19,348 nt of DNA from Ruminococcaceae bacterium UBA1375 (GCA_002305795.1 DBRF01000002.1:1-19348); one strand, 5' to 3'. Positions 1-6,464 are shown, counted from the first letter of the stretch. Numbers and translations are program-made. Notes: generated from the letters alone by a model not told the origin.

Positions 1-52
1 CCAATATGTATTGTACTCCTACAGCGGTGAAACTTTTACGCTACGACGCCCC

Positions 53-82
53 TTGACAAGAGGCCGCCGGGAGTGGTATCAT
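53..82 (+). promoter_or_regulatory. Sigma-A type promoter of thrS
   Basis: A perfect -35 box TTGACA (53-58) is followed after 18 bp by TATCAT (77-82). A TG at 74-75 gives an extended -10. Transcription would start near 89, just before the T-box leader. Bases 1-52 hold nothing else that I can identify. Confidence 0.7.
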
Positions 83-88
83 ACAGAT

Positions 89-343
89 AAAATCGTTGAG
101 AAGAAGGCCTGCTTCCCCAAAAACGTCCCAGAGAGCTGCCGGTTGGCTGGAACGGCGGCGGCGTTTGGAGGTTTTGGCTACCATCTTTGAGAGTGTGCCA
201 ACGGCGTGTGCCGGAAACACAACGGCTTTGGGCGGCCGTTATCCAGCCCGGCATGAGTGCGGAAGAAGGGATTTCTTCCGAACATGGGTGGAACCGTGGA
301 GTCAGTATTGCACTTCATCCCATTTGGGATGGGGTGCTTTTTG
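89..343 (+). ncRNA. T-box riboswitch leader, threonine specific
   Basis: This 5' leader should read the charging state of tRNA-Thr and control thrS by transcription antitermination. The conserved T-box sequence is at 285-299 (TGGGTGGAACCGTGG). The antiterminator can be drawn fully: 284-288 pairs with 319-323, a 7-nt bulge UGGAACC lies at 289-295, and 296-301 pairs with 313-318. The bulge would bind the tRNA acceptor end. The competing terminator uses the same 3' strand. Stem I features are present: an AGAGAG loop near 130 and a GGTTGGCTGG stretch near 141. The likely specifier is ACC (Thr) at 180-182, placed by eye on the 3' side of stem I. The identity of the downstream gene agrees with the specifier. 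Confidence 0.9.
310..342 (+). terminator. Regulated terminator of the thrS T-box
   Basis: A 12-bp stem (310-321 with 326-337, two G-U pairs, loop ATTT) is followed by five T at 338-342. It is mutually exclusive with the antiterminator, because 313-323 is used by both. Confidence 0.88.
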
Positions 344-392
344 CATCTTATCCCTCCAAAACGGAAATTCTATGCACAAGGAGGACACCAAC

Positions 393-2297
393 ATGATTCA
401 AGTAACCTTAAAAGACGGCGTGATCCGGGAATACGAAGCCGGTACCACCGTGGCCCAAGTGGCCCAGAGCCTGGGCGCCGGGCTGTACAAAGCTGCCTGT
501 GCCGGACGGGTGGACGGCACCGCCTGCGACCTGCGTACCCCTCTGGAAAAGGACTGCCAGGTAGAAATCCTCACCTTTGAGGACAAGGACGGCAAACATG
601 CCTTCTGGCACACCGCCGCCCACATCATGGCCCAAGCCATCCAGCACCTGTGGCCCCAGGCCAAATTCGGCATCGGCCCGGCGTTGGAAGACGGCTGGTA
701 CTATGACATCGGCGGCGTGGAGCCCTTTACCCCGGAACAGTTCAAGGCTATTGAAGACGAGATGAAAAAGATTGTCAAGGCAAACCTGCCGGTGGAAAAG
801 CGGTTTATCACTGTGGAAGAAGGCCGGGAGATCTTCGCCGGTCAGGACTACAAGCTGGAACTGCTGGAAGAGTATGCCGAAAAGGGCTGGCAGCTTTCCG
901 TCTACACCCAGGGGGATTTCACCGACCTCTGCGCCGGCCCTCACCTGATGAGCACCGGTGCGGTCAAGGCTGTGAAAATCCTCAGCACTGCCAGCGCCTA
1001 TTGGCGGGGAGACGCTTCCCGGGACAGCCTCTGCCGGGTCTACGGCGTGGCCTTCCCCAAAGCCAGCGAGCTGGATGCCCATCTGGCCATGCTGGAAGAA
1101 GCCAAAAAGCGGGATCACCGGAAGCTGGGCAAGGAACTTGGCTTGTTTGCCCTGATGGAAGAAGGTCCCGGATTTCCCTTCTTCCTTCCCAAAGGAATGA
1201 TTTTGAAAAACACCCTCATCGACTATTGGCGGGAAGTCCACCACAAGGCTGGTTACCAGGAGGTCAGCACTCCCATGATCTTAAACCGGAGCCTGTGGGA
1301 ACGCAGCGGCCACTGGGACCACTACAAAGAAAATATGTACACCACCGTCATCGATGATACCGATTTCGCCATCAAACCCATGAACTGTCCCGGCGGCATG
1401 CTGGTCTATAAGACCCAGCCTCACTCCTACCGGGATCTGCCCCTACGGGTTGGAGAATTGGGCGTGGTGCACCGCCACGAGCTGTCCGGCGCTTTGCACG
1501 GCCTGATGCGGGTGCGCTGCTTTACCCAGGACGACGCCCACATTTTCATGATGCCCAGCCAGATCAAGGATGAGATCATCGGGGTGGTACGGCTGATTGA
1601 CCAGGTGTACTCCCTGTTCGGCTTTGAATACCACATCGAGCTCTCCACCATGCCGGAAGACCACATGGGCGCCCAGGAAGACTGGGACATGGCCACCAAC
1701 GCTTTGAAGGCCGCTATGGAAGAACTGGGCCGCCCCTACGAAATCAACGAGGGCGACGGCGCCTTCTACGGCCCCAAACTGGACTTCCATCTGGTGGATG
1801 CCATCGGCCGAACCTGGCAGTGCGGCACCATCCAGCTGGACTTCCAGCTGCCGGAACGATTTGAACTGGAATACACCGGCGAAGACGGCCAGAAGCACCG
1901 TCCCGTGATGGTACACCGGGTGGTATTCGGCTCCATCGAACGGTTCATCGGCATCCTCATCGAGCACTATGCCGGTGCCTTCCCGGTGTGGCTGGCTCCG
2001 GAACAGGTGCGGATGATCCCCATCGGGGAAGCCCACCGGGAGTACGCCAAGGAAGTGGCGGACAAGCTGGACGCCGCCGGCATCCGGGTGACGGTGGACG
2101 ACCGCAACGAAAAGATGGGCTATAAAATCCGTCAGGCCCAGCTGGAAAAGGTGCCCTATATGCTGGTAGTGGGCGCCAAGGAAATGGAGGACGGCACCGT
2201 TTCCGTCCGTGCCCGCCACGAAGACAAAGGCGGGGTCAAGAGCGTGGAAGATTTCCTGACTCAAATCAAAGAAGAGATTGCCTGCCGGGAAAGCTGA
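393..2297 (+). CDS. thrS: Threonine--tRNA ligase
   Basis: This cytoplasmic class II synthetase attaches threonine to tRNA-Thr. The product is 634 residues, close to the usual bacterial length. Domains in order: TGS domain (about 1-60); second N-terminal editing domain with HTAAH at 73-77 and C180/H184 completing the editing site; catalytic core with zinc ligands C332 (in MNCPGG), H383 and H508; motif 3 GSIERF; C-terminal anticodon-binding domain from about 535. The ATG at 393 is chosen because AAGGAGGA (378-385) stands 7 nt before it. The reading frame stays open upstream, but there it runs through the T-box leader; the ATG at 372 has no ribosome site and overlaps the real one. Expression should rise when uncharged tRNA-Thr accumulates. 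The gene is alone in its transcript, with its own terminator. Confidence 0.97.
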   Translation: MIQVTLKDGVIREYEAGTTVAQVAQSLGAGLYKAACAGRVDGTACDLRTPLEKDCQVEILTFEDKDGKHAFWHTAAHIMAQAIQHLWPQAKFGIGPALEDGWYYDIGGVEPFTPEQFKAIEDEMKKIVKANLPVEKRFITVEEGREIFAGQDYKLELLEEYAEKGWQLSVYTQGDFTDLCAGPHLMSTGAVKAVKILSTASAYWRGDASRDSLCRVYGVAFPKASELDAHLAMLEEAKKRDHRKLGKELGLFALMEEGPGFPFFLPKGMILKNTLIDYWREVHHKAGYQEVSTPMILNRSLWERSGHWDHYKENMYTTVIDDTDFAIKPMNCPGGMLVYKTQPHSYRDLPLRVGELGVVHRHELSGALHGLMRVRCFTQDDAHIFMMPSQIKDEIIGVVRLIDQVYSLFGFEYHIELSTMPEDHMGAQEDWDMATNALKAAMEELGRPYEINEGDGAFYGPKLDFHLVDAIGRTWQCGTIQLDFQLPERFELEYTGEDGQKHRPVMVHRVVFGSIERFIGILIEHYAGAFPVWLAPEQVRMIPIGEAHREYAKEVADKLDAAGIRVTVDDRNEKMGYKIRQAQLEKVPYMLVVGAKEMEDGTVSVRARHEDKGGVKSVEDFLTQIKEEIACRES

Positions 2298-2326
2298 TTC
2301 CCAGCAAAGCCCGCAGTATAGAACAG

Positions 2327-2362
2327 AAGAGTGTGGATTGCTGAAAATCCACACTCTTTTTT
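2327..2362 (+). terminator. Intrinsic terminator after thrS
   Basis: A 13-bp perfect stem (2327-2339 with 2346-2358), a 6-nt loop GCTGAA and a run of T ending at 2362 lie 30 nt after the thrS stop. Confidence 0.92.
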
Positions 2363-2394
2363 CATCTCATTTTACTGTACAGGTATTTACCTTG

Positions 2395-2658
2395 TCAGCC
2401 TTTATTCTTTTTGTGCTGTTCCACCGCCTGTTTCAGCAGATATTCGATCTGCCCGTTGATGGAACGGAAATCTTCCTCCGCCCAGGCAGCAATGTCCTGC
2501 CAAAGAGAGGGGGCCAAGCGCAGCAGCACCTGTTTTTTCGCTTTTTCCCGGCGCTTCTGCTCCGCTTCCAGCTTGCGGATTTCCTCCTCCTGCTGCCGGA
2601 GCCGTTCTAACCGGCGGAGCAAAGCCTCTTCCTGCTGCTCTAATTGTTGTTCATCCAC
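2395..2658 (-). CDS. Small Arc-type ribbon-helix-helix protein with N-terminal coiled coil
   Basis: The 87-residue product has two parts. Residues 1-42 are almost all Glu, Gln, Arg, Lys and Leu and should form a charged coiled coil. Residues about 43-80 (QVLLRLAPSLWQDIAAWAEE then SINGQIEYLLKQAV) fit the Arc/MetJ ribbon-helix-helix fold: one beta strand and two helices, with the SxNGQIE motif typical of Arc-like DNA binders. The start is GTG at 2658, since GGAGGAAA lies just upstream. A TTG at 2676 overlapping the SPFH stop is possible but has no ribosome site. It is the second gene of the SPFH unit, 14 nt after the SPFH stop. It may be the repressor that binds the palindrome over the unit's promoter; that is inference. 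Instead of regulating, it could help anchor or localise the SPFH assembly. Confidence 0.8.
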   Translation of the reverse strand: MDEQQLEQQEEALLRRLERLRQQEEEIRKLEAEQKRREKAKKQVLLRLAPSLWQDIAAWAEEDFRSINGQIEYLLKQAVEQHKKNKG

Positions 2659-2672
2659 CGGCTTTCCTCCAA

Positions 2673-3680
2673 TCAATAAATACTGCCGCTGTTGACAATG
2701 GGCTGGGCGTCCTTATTGCCGCAAAGCACCACCAGCAGATTGGACACCATGGCCGCTTTCCGCTCCTCGTCCAGCACCACGATTTCCTCTTCTCCCAGTT
2801 TATCCAGGGCCATCTTCACCATACCCACAGCTCCGTCCACAATCTTCTGCCGGGCGGCCACAATGGCGGCGGCCTGCTGACGCTGGAGCATGGCGGCGGC
2901 AATCTCCTCCGCATAGGCCAGGTGGGTAATCCGCACCTCTTCAATTTCCAGCCCCGCTTTTTCCACCCGGCTTTGAAGCTGCTGCTGCATCACCTGGGCA
3001 ATCTCCTGAGAACTGCCCCGCAATGTTTTCTCCTTGACACCGTCTCCATCGGCGTCTTCCTCCAGGCTGTCGTAGGGGTACAGCCGGGCCACATTGCGGA
3101 TGGTGGAGTCGGTTTGGATGTTGAGAAACTCCCGGTAGTTTTCCACCGAAAACACTGCCTGGGTGGGGTCCACCACCCGCCAGATCACCACTGCACCGAT
3201 AATAATGGGGTTGCCGTCCACATCGTTGACCTTCTGCTTTTTGTTGTCCAGGGTCTGCTGTTTGAGGGAGATGGCCGGGCTGGTCACCGTGGTGGTTTTC
3301 CCGGTGGTGCTTCCGTTGGCGCCGGTCTGCACGGTGGTAACCCGTCCCGGGGCAAAGGAAGCGGCAAAGGGGTGGACATAGTACCAGCCGGCTTCCTTGA
3401 TGGTGCCGTAGTATTTGCCGAACAAGGTAAACACCCTGGCTTCATTGGGATGGATGATTTTCAAGCCCCCGGCCAGGATGCAGAACAGTAGCAGCAAAGC
3501 CAGGAACAGACAGATCAGCACAATTCCTGCCACTGTCTGAGTTTCCACGATGCAGCAGCCCCACACCAGGCAGGCAATGCTCACCGCCCAGCCAAGGATG
3601 CACACCAGCAGCATCACGCCGCCGGACATGGGTTTTACTAATTTTTCCTGCATGGTTTGTGTGTTTTCTACCGTTGCCAT
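2673..3680 (-). CDS. SPFH/band 7 domain membrane protein
   Basis: The 335-residue product has two adjacent membrane segments (about 21-44 and 49-74), then an SPFH/band 7 domain (about 75-255, from LKIIHPNEARVFTLFGKYYG) and an Ala/Gln/Glu-rich helical C-terminal part (255-335). The family forms large membrane-bound oligomers that organise membrane regions or control proteases; the exact role here is unknown. An acidic loop DADGDGV (209-215) resembles a calcium-binding loop and looks inserted between YPYDS and TLRG. ATG 3680 is preferred over ATG 3695 because GGAGGG precedes it by 7 nt, while 3695 has no ribosome site. It leads a two-gene unit with the ribbon-helix-helix gene and has a consensus promoter 25-60 nt upstream. 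Confidence 0.88.
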   Translation of the reverse strand: MATVENTQTMQEKLVKPMSGGVMLLVCILGWAVSIACLVWGCCIVETQTVAGIVLICLFLALLLLFCILAGGLKIIHPNEARVFTLFGKYYGTIKEAGWYYVHPFAASFAPGRVTTVQTGANGSTTGKTTTVTSPAISLKQQTLDNKKQKVNDVDGNPIIIGAVVIWRVVDPTQAVFSVENYREFLNIQTDSTIRNVARLYPYDSLEEDADGDGVKEKTLRGSSQEIAQVMQQQLQSRVEKAGLEIEEVRITHLAYAEEIAAAMLQRQQAAAIVAARQKIVDGAVGMVKMALDKLGEEEIVVLDEERKAAMVSNLLVVLCGNKDAQPIVNSGSIY

Positions 3681-3696
3681 AGGACAACCCTCCATG

Positions 3697-3725
3697 TATT
3701 TTGATATTATTATAATATCAAAATA
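3697..3725. promoter_or_regulatory. Perfect palindrome over the SPFH promoter (candidate operator)
   Basis: Arms of 13 bp (TATTTTGATATTA at 3697-3709 and its exact complement at 3713-3725) are separated by TTA. The palindrome covers the -10 box of the leftward promoter, so a protein bound here would block transcription of the SPFH/ribbon-helix-helix unit. Confidence 0.65.
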
Positions 3726-3740
3726 TTATTAGACTGTCAA
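3712..3740 (-). promoter_or_regulatory. Sigma-A type promoter of the SPFH unit
   Basis: On the minus strand a perfect TTGACA (3740-3735), a 17-bp spacer and TATTAT (3717-3712) lie upstream of the SPFH start. The -10 lies inside the palindrome 3697-3725. Confidence 0.82.
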
Positions 3741-3760
3741 CTGCTTTTTCCGAAAAATTG

Positions 3761-3803
3761 GATACTATAAGAAATATTATAATATAATAATACAAATAGT
3801 ATC
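3761..3803. repeat. AT-rich inverted repeat block downstream of the DUF2752 gene
   Basis: GATACTAT (3761-3768) and its complement ATAGTATC (3796-3803) flank an almost pure A/T stretch that contains a 12-bp self-complementary sequence (3774-3785). The 11-mer TATTATAATAT occurs both here (3775-3785) and in the SPFH operator (3708-3718). It may be a second binding site of the same factor; function is not shown. Confidence 0.4.
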
Positions 3804-3815
3804 TATTTTACAGTG

Positions 3816-3848
3816 AAAAAGACGGCAAACCGTGGTTGGTTTACCGTC
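3816..3848 (-). terminator. Intrinsic terminator after the DUF2752 gene
   Basis: On the minus strand an 11-bp stem with one G-U pair (3848-3838 with 3831-3821) and a 6-nt loop is followed by TTTTT (3820-3816). It lies 13 nt past the DUF2752 stop and would end the pfkA transcript. Confidence 0.82.
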
Positions 3849-3861
3849 TCGTTGACAAATA

Positions 3862-4272
3862 TCATCCCAAAGGCAGGCTGTTCCAAAGCTGTAACAGAAC
3901 ACCATTGGGATTGCTGTCCATGGGGGCGGCTTCCGGAAACAGAAGGATCATCCGCATCACATAGACGCCCAGATACAAAGCCGTCACCCCAATCCAAATC
4001 CAGCAGTTTCGTTTTTTCTCCCCGGAAAACCCCACCGGCGGCAGTAAATGCCAGGCCATCAGGATGGGAGTGAGCCAAAACAGAGGGTGCCAATACAGTG
4101 CGTCCACCGGATTCCCCTGCACCAGGCAGGCAATCCCGCGGACAGTGCCGCAGAGAGGACAGGGCAGGCCCAGCCACTCTTTTACCAGGCAGTGGATGTC
4201 GAAACACCACAAAATCCCCCCGGCCGCAACCACAGCTCCCAGACACAGCAGCAATCGTTTGAGGAAACTCAT
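3862..4272 (-). CDS. DUF2752 family small membrane protein
   Basis: The 136-residue product is hydrophobic, with three probable membrane segments: about 5-25, 62-80 and 92-110. The signature is C38-P-L-C41-G-T-V-R45, which matches the CPxCGxTR-like motif of DUF2752, followed by a WHPLFWLTP stretch. The biochemical role of DUF2752 is not established; the paired cysteines suggest metal or redox chemistry at the membrane (inference). The start ATG has a modest GGAAAG site about 11 nt upstream. It begins 42 nt after the pfkA stop with no terminator between, so the two genes are probably co-transcribed. I see no functional link to glycolysis. Confidence 0.75.
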   Translation of the reverse strand: MSFLKRLLLCLGAVVAAGGILWCFDIHCLVKEWLGLPCPLCGTVRGIACLVQGNPVDALYWHPLFWLTPILMAWHLLPPVGFSGEKKRNCWIWIGVTALYLGVYVMRMILLFPEAAPMDSNPNGVLLQLWNSLPLG

Positions 4273-4314
4273 GAGTCAATCGCTTTCCAACACAATCAGT
4301 TTCAAACAGGCGGT

Positions 4315-5391
4315 TTAGTCCCCGAAGGCAATGCCCAAATCTTTGGCACAAAGCACCAGTGGATCGTCGGGCTGCACCAGCTTAGACTTTCCGGCAATGT
4401 CCTTCAAGGGATGGTGGGTCACCACACCATCCACCATGGCAACCCCCACGCCGTAAACATTCTGCTGAATCAGCCGGGCTGCATAGGCGCCGAACTGAGT
4501 GGACAGCACCCGGTCGTAGGCGCTGGGAGAACCGCCCCGCTGAATGTGGCCAGGCAACACTAAACGAGTTTCATTGCCGGTGAGCTGTTCCAATTCCGCC
4601 GCCAGCTTGGCACCCACGCTGGAATAGCCTGCCGCTTTCCGGGCCGCCAGCCGTTCCTTGCGCTTCATCTTGGCTTCCTGCAGGTCCATGGCCCCTTCCG
4701 CTACGGCGATGATGGAGAAGGCTTTGCCCTTTTCCGCCCGCTGGTCCATAACCTTGGCCACCTTTTGGAGATCGTAGGGGATTTCCGGCAGCAGGATGGC
4801 GTCTGCGCCGCCGGCCACGCCGGCGTTCAAGGTGAGCCAGCCGGATTTGTTGCCCATGAGCTCCACCACCATCACCCGGCCGTGACTGGTGGCAGTGGTG
4901 TGAATCTTATCAATGCAATCGGTGGCAATGTCCAGGGCAGAGTGGAACCCGAAGGTTACATCGGTACCGTATAGGTCGTTGTCAATGGTCTTGGGCAGGC
5001 CGATGACGTTCAACCCCTCTTCCGCCAGCAGAGCCGCCGTTTTATGGGTGCCGTTGCCCCCCAAAATCAACAGGCAGTCCAGCTTCATGGCTTTGTAGTT
5101 GACCTTCATGTTTTTAACTTTATCCACATTGTCCTCGCCGATGACCCGCATCAGCTTGAAGGGCTGCCGGGAGGTGCCCAGGATGGTGCCGCCCAGAGTA
5201 AGGATGCCGGAAAAGTCACTCTTCTTCATGGTTTTGTATTCCCCATGAATCAAGCCCCGGTATCCGTCCTGGATGCCGATGATTTCAATGTCCGGCATCA
5301 AATGATAGCTGGCCTTGGCTACCCCCCGAATCACCGCATTCAAGCCGGGACAGTCCCCGCCGCTGGTCAAAATCCCAATTCGTTTGCCCAT
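4315..5391 (-). CDS. pfkA: ATP-dependent 6-phosphofructokinase
   Basis: This cytosolic enzyme phosphorylates fructose 6-phosphate to fructose 1,6-bisphosphate, the committed step of glycolysis. The product is 358 residues. It shows the N-terminal ILTSGGDCPGLN motif (8-19), GGNGT (111-115), PKTIDND (133-139, with the catalytic Asp), the MGNKSGW stretch (179-185) and the C-terminal GHIQRGGSPS substrate loop. Gly in the GGNG loop predicts ATP rather than pyrophosphate as donor, while Lys before TIDND is typical of the group III, actinobacterial/PPi-like lineage, not of the E. coli type (Gly). ATG 5391 is chosen over the frame opening further upstream, because AAAGGAGAGG precedes it and the promoter lies inside the upstream extension. 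The DUF2752 gene follows. Confidence 0.93.
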   Translation of the reverse strand: MGKRIGILTSGGDCPGLNAVIRGVAKASYHLMPDIEIIGIQDGYRGLIHGEYKTMKKSDFSGILTLGGTILGTSRQPFKLMRVIGEDNVDKVKNMKVNYKAMKLDCLLILGGNGTHKTAALLAEEGLNVIGLPKTIDNDLYGTDVTFGFHSALDIATDCIDKIHTTATSHGRVMVVELMGNKSGWLTLNAGVAGGADAILLPEIPYDLQKVAKVMDQRAEKGKAFSIIAVAEGAMDLQEAKMKRKERLAARKAAGYSSVGAKLAAELEQLTGNETRLVLPGHIQRGGSPSAYDRVLSTQFGAYAARLIQQNVYGVGVAMVDGVVTHHPLKDIAGKSKLVQPDDPLVLCAKDLGIAFGD

Positions 5392-5431
5392 GCTTACCTC
5401 TCCTTTCGCTTTCCTTAGAAAGTACATCCTT

Positions 5432-5460
5432 ATTATACCAAACCGGTCGGGAGGATTCAA
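5432..5460 (-). promoter_or_regulatory. Sigma-A type promoter of pfkA
   Basis: On the minus strand TTGAAT (5460-5455), a 17-bp spacer and a perfect TATAAT (5437-5432) lie 40 nt before the pfkA start. Confidence 0.8.
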
Positions 5461-5530
5461 CCATTCCATTCCCGCGGGTTTTCTTTGCCGTTTTAATTAT
5501 TGTCATATTGCACAAAAATCTTTTTTACTA

Positions 5531-5572
5531 TTGACAAAAAATATTTATTATGTTATTCTAAGTTTAGAATAA
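5531..5572 (+). promoter_or_regulatory. Promoter and palindromic candidate operator of the 190-residue orphan gene
   Basis: TTGACA (5531-5536), a 17-bp spacer and TATTCT (5554-5559) form a rightward promoter divergent from pfkA. A perfect inverted repeat, TTATTCTAA (5553-5561) and TTAGAATAA (5564-5572) with a 2-bp spacer, covers the -10 and the likely start point. This is the position expected for a repressor site. Confidence 0.7.
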
Positions 5573-5590
5573 TAAACGATAATTCCCGTT

Positions 5591-5680
5591 CTGATTTCCT
5601 CTGTAAAAGTACCAATCAGTTGCGGCAATTCCCTTTTGATGTAAGTATGGCAACTGGTTTTCCGGTTGCCTTTTGTTTTT
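5591..5680 (+). ncRNA. Attenuator-like leader of the orphan membrane protein gene
   Basis: An intrinsic terminator (9-bp stem 5649-5657 with 5662-5670, loop TTTT, then TTTTGTTTTT) ends directly against the ribosome binding site of the next gene. Its 5' arm GCAACTG (5650-5656) is exactly complementary to CAGTTGC (5617-5623), and that segment overlaps AATCAG (5614-5619), which is complementary to CTGATT (5591-5596). These are three mutually exclusive helices, in the order antiantiterminator, antiterminator, terminator. The terminator is clear; the alternative helices are short (6-8 bp) and inferred. No leader peptide of note was found. Confidence 0.5.
5649..5680 (+). terminator. Leader terminator just before the orphan gene
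   Basis: A 9-bp stem (5649-5657 with 5662-5670, one T-G wobble), a TTTT loop and a T-rich tail at 5671-5680 place a terminator between a promoter and the gene it serves. The Shine-Dalgarno sequence starts at 5681. Confidence 0.8.
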
Positions 5681-5693
5681 GGAGGTGATCCAA

Positions 5694-6266
5694 ATGAAGC
5701 TGACTAAAACGAAAAAACGGTGGATTGCCATTCTCGCTGCTGTTCTGGTAATCCTTCTGGCGGCTTTCCTTAGTTTGTGGCTCACCGGGGTGCTGCATTA
5801 CTGGAATCATGGCATGTCAGCCCTAATGAACGAAACAGGAAATTATGGTTATACCGCCCAAAAGATTGAAAACACGGACACGGTGGAGCTGGATTTATCT
5901 TTGCTGGATAACAATATTGGATTGATTCTGTTTGAGGATGGAAATGCCCGGCTGGTGGTGGAAAATTATTGGTTCGAGGAGGGCAGTTATCTCAAATTGG
6001 GCGTTCGATGCTACGGAGATTATGATTTTAATCATACTATTTACTATCTGCCGGAATTTGCACCGGAAATCGGGCAGCTATCCACTGAAAATCAAACGAC
6101 AACCATTGACTGCACCAGCCAAGGACCAGCTTATCATAATTACTATTATGTGATACTTTCCATTCCCAATTATAATGAACTGGAAGGGTACACAGCTACT
6201 TTTCAGCTGACCAATCTGATTCGCTATTCCTATGTCCGCACGGAAATGGGAACCACGCTGTTTTAG
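5694..6266 (+). CDS. Unrecognised membrane-anchored extracytoplasmic protein
   Basis: I do not recognise this 190-residue protein. A basic start (KLTKTKKRW) is followed by one hydrophobic segment (about 10-34), so it is a signal anchor or uncleaved signal with an external C-terminal domain of about 155 residues. There is no lipobox cysteine. The outer part is rich in Tyr, Asn, Thr and acidic residues, with alternating hydrophobic stretches (TVELDLSLL, GLILFED, ARLVVENYW) that suggest a beta-sandwich; two cysteines remain there. ATG 5694 is preceded by a very strong GGAGGTGATC site. Codons are AT-rich (AAT, TTA, ATT, TAT) compared with the GC-rich neighbours, which suggests different ancestry. 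It has its own promoter, operator-like palindrome and leader terminator, so it is tightly controlled. No terminator follows immediately. Confidence 0.75.
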   Translation: MKLTKTKKRWIAILAAVLVILLAAFLSLWLTGVLHYWNHGMSALMNETGNYGYTAQKIENTDTVELDLSLLDNNIGLILFEDGNARLVVENYWFEEGSYLKLGVRCYGDYDFNHTIYYLPEFAPEIGQLSTENQTTTIDCTSQGPAYHNYYYVILSIPNYNELEGYTATFQLTNLIRYSYVRTEMGTTLF

Positions 6267-6307
6267 TGTTTTACAGAGGGAAACAAAACGAGTTTAAATA
6301 AGGGAGT

Positions 6308-6338
6308 TTGATTCCAATGTGCCTAATAAAAATATAAC
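6308..6338 (+). promoter_or_regulatory. Possible weak promoter before the micro-ORF
   Basis: TTGATT (6308-6313) and TATAAC (6333-6338) are spaced 19 bp. The match and the spacing are both imperfect. It could serve the micro-ORF at 6381. Confidence 0.25.
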
Positions 6339-6380
6339 ATATCAAAACAAGATAGGCCTTTAATGAAGGAAGGTTCAATT

Positions 6381-6464
6381 ATGAAAAACTTAATCAAAAT
6401 ATTTTGCACATTTGCAATCATTTAAACACTAATAATTATCACCCTTCTCAGCTATGCGGCATAG
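6381..6464 (+). pseudogene. Interrupted hydrophobic micro-ORF
   Basis: ATG 6381 has a good ribosome site (GAAGGAAGG, 6365-6373). It opens MKNLIKIFCTFAII, then TAA at 6423. The same frame goes on as TLIIITLLSYAA to TAG at 6462-6464. Read through, this would be a 27-residue single-membrane-span peptide. Either a 14-residue peptide is made or a small membrane peptide gene has been broken by one base change. The start is like the signal anchor of the orphan gene just upstream. The last codons (from about 6442) already run into the edge of the structured block 6465-6562, so the tail may not be original coding sequence. Confidence 0.35.

Noticed and set aside
96..392. A 99-codon N-terminal extension of thrS in the same open frame
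   Set aside because: It runs through the T-box leader and terminator; a consensus ribosome site and the normal ThrRS start lie at 378-393.
1443..2354. 303-codon minus-strand frame opposite thrS
   Set aside because: It lies across conserved ThrRS sequence and the thrS terminator, with no ribosome site or family resemblance.
5392..5469. Longer N-terminus for phosphofructokinase
   Set aside because: The extension contains the pfkA promoter and the family protein begins at the MGKRIGILTSGGDC start, which has its own ribosome site.
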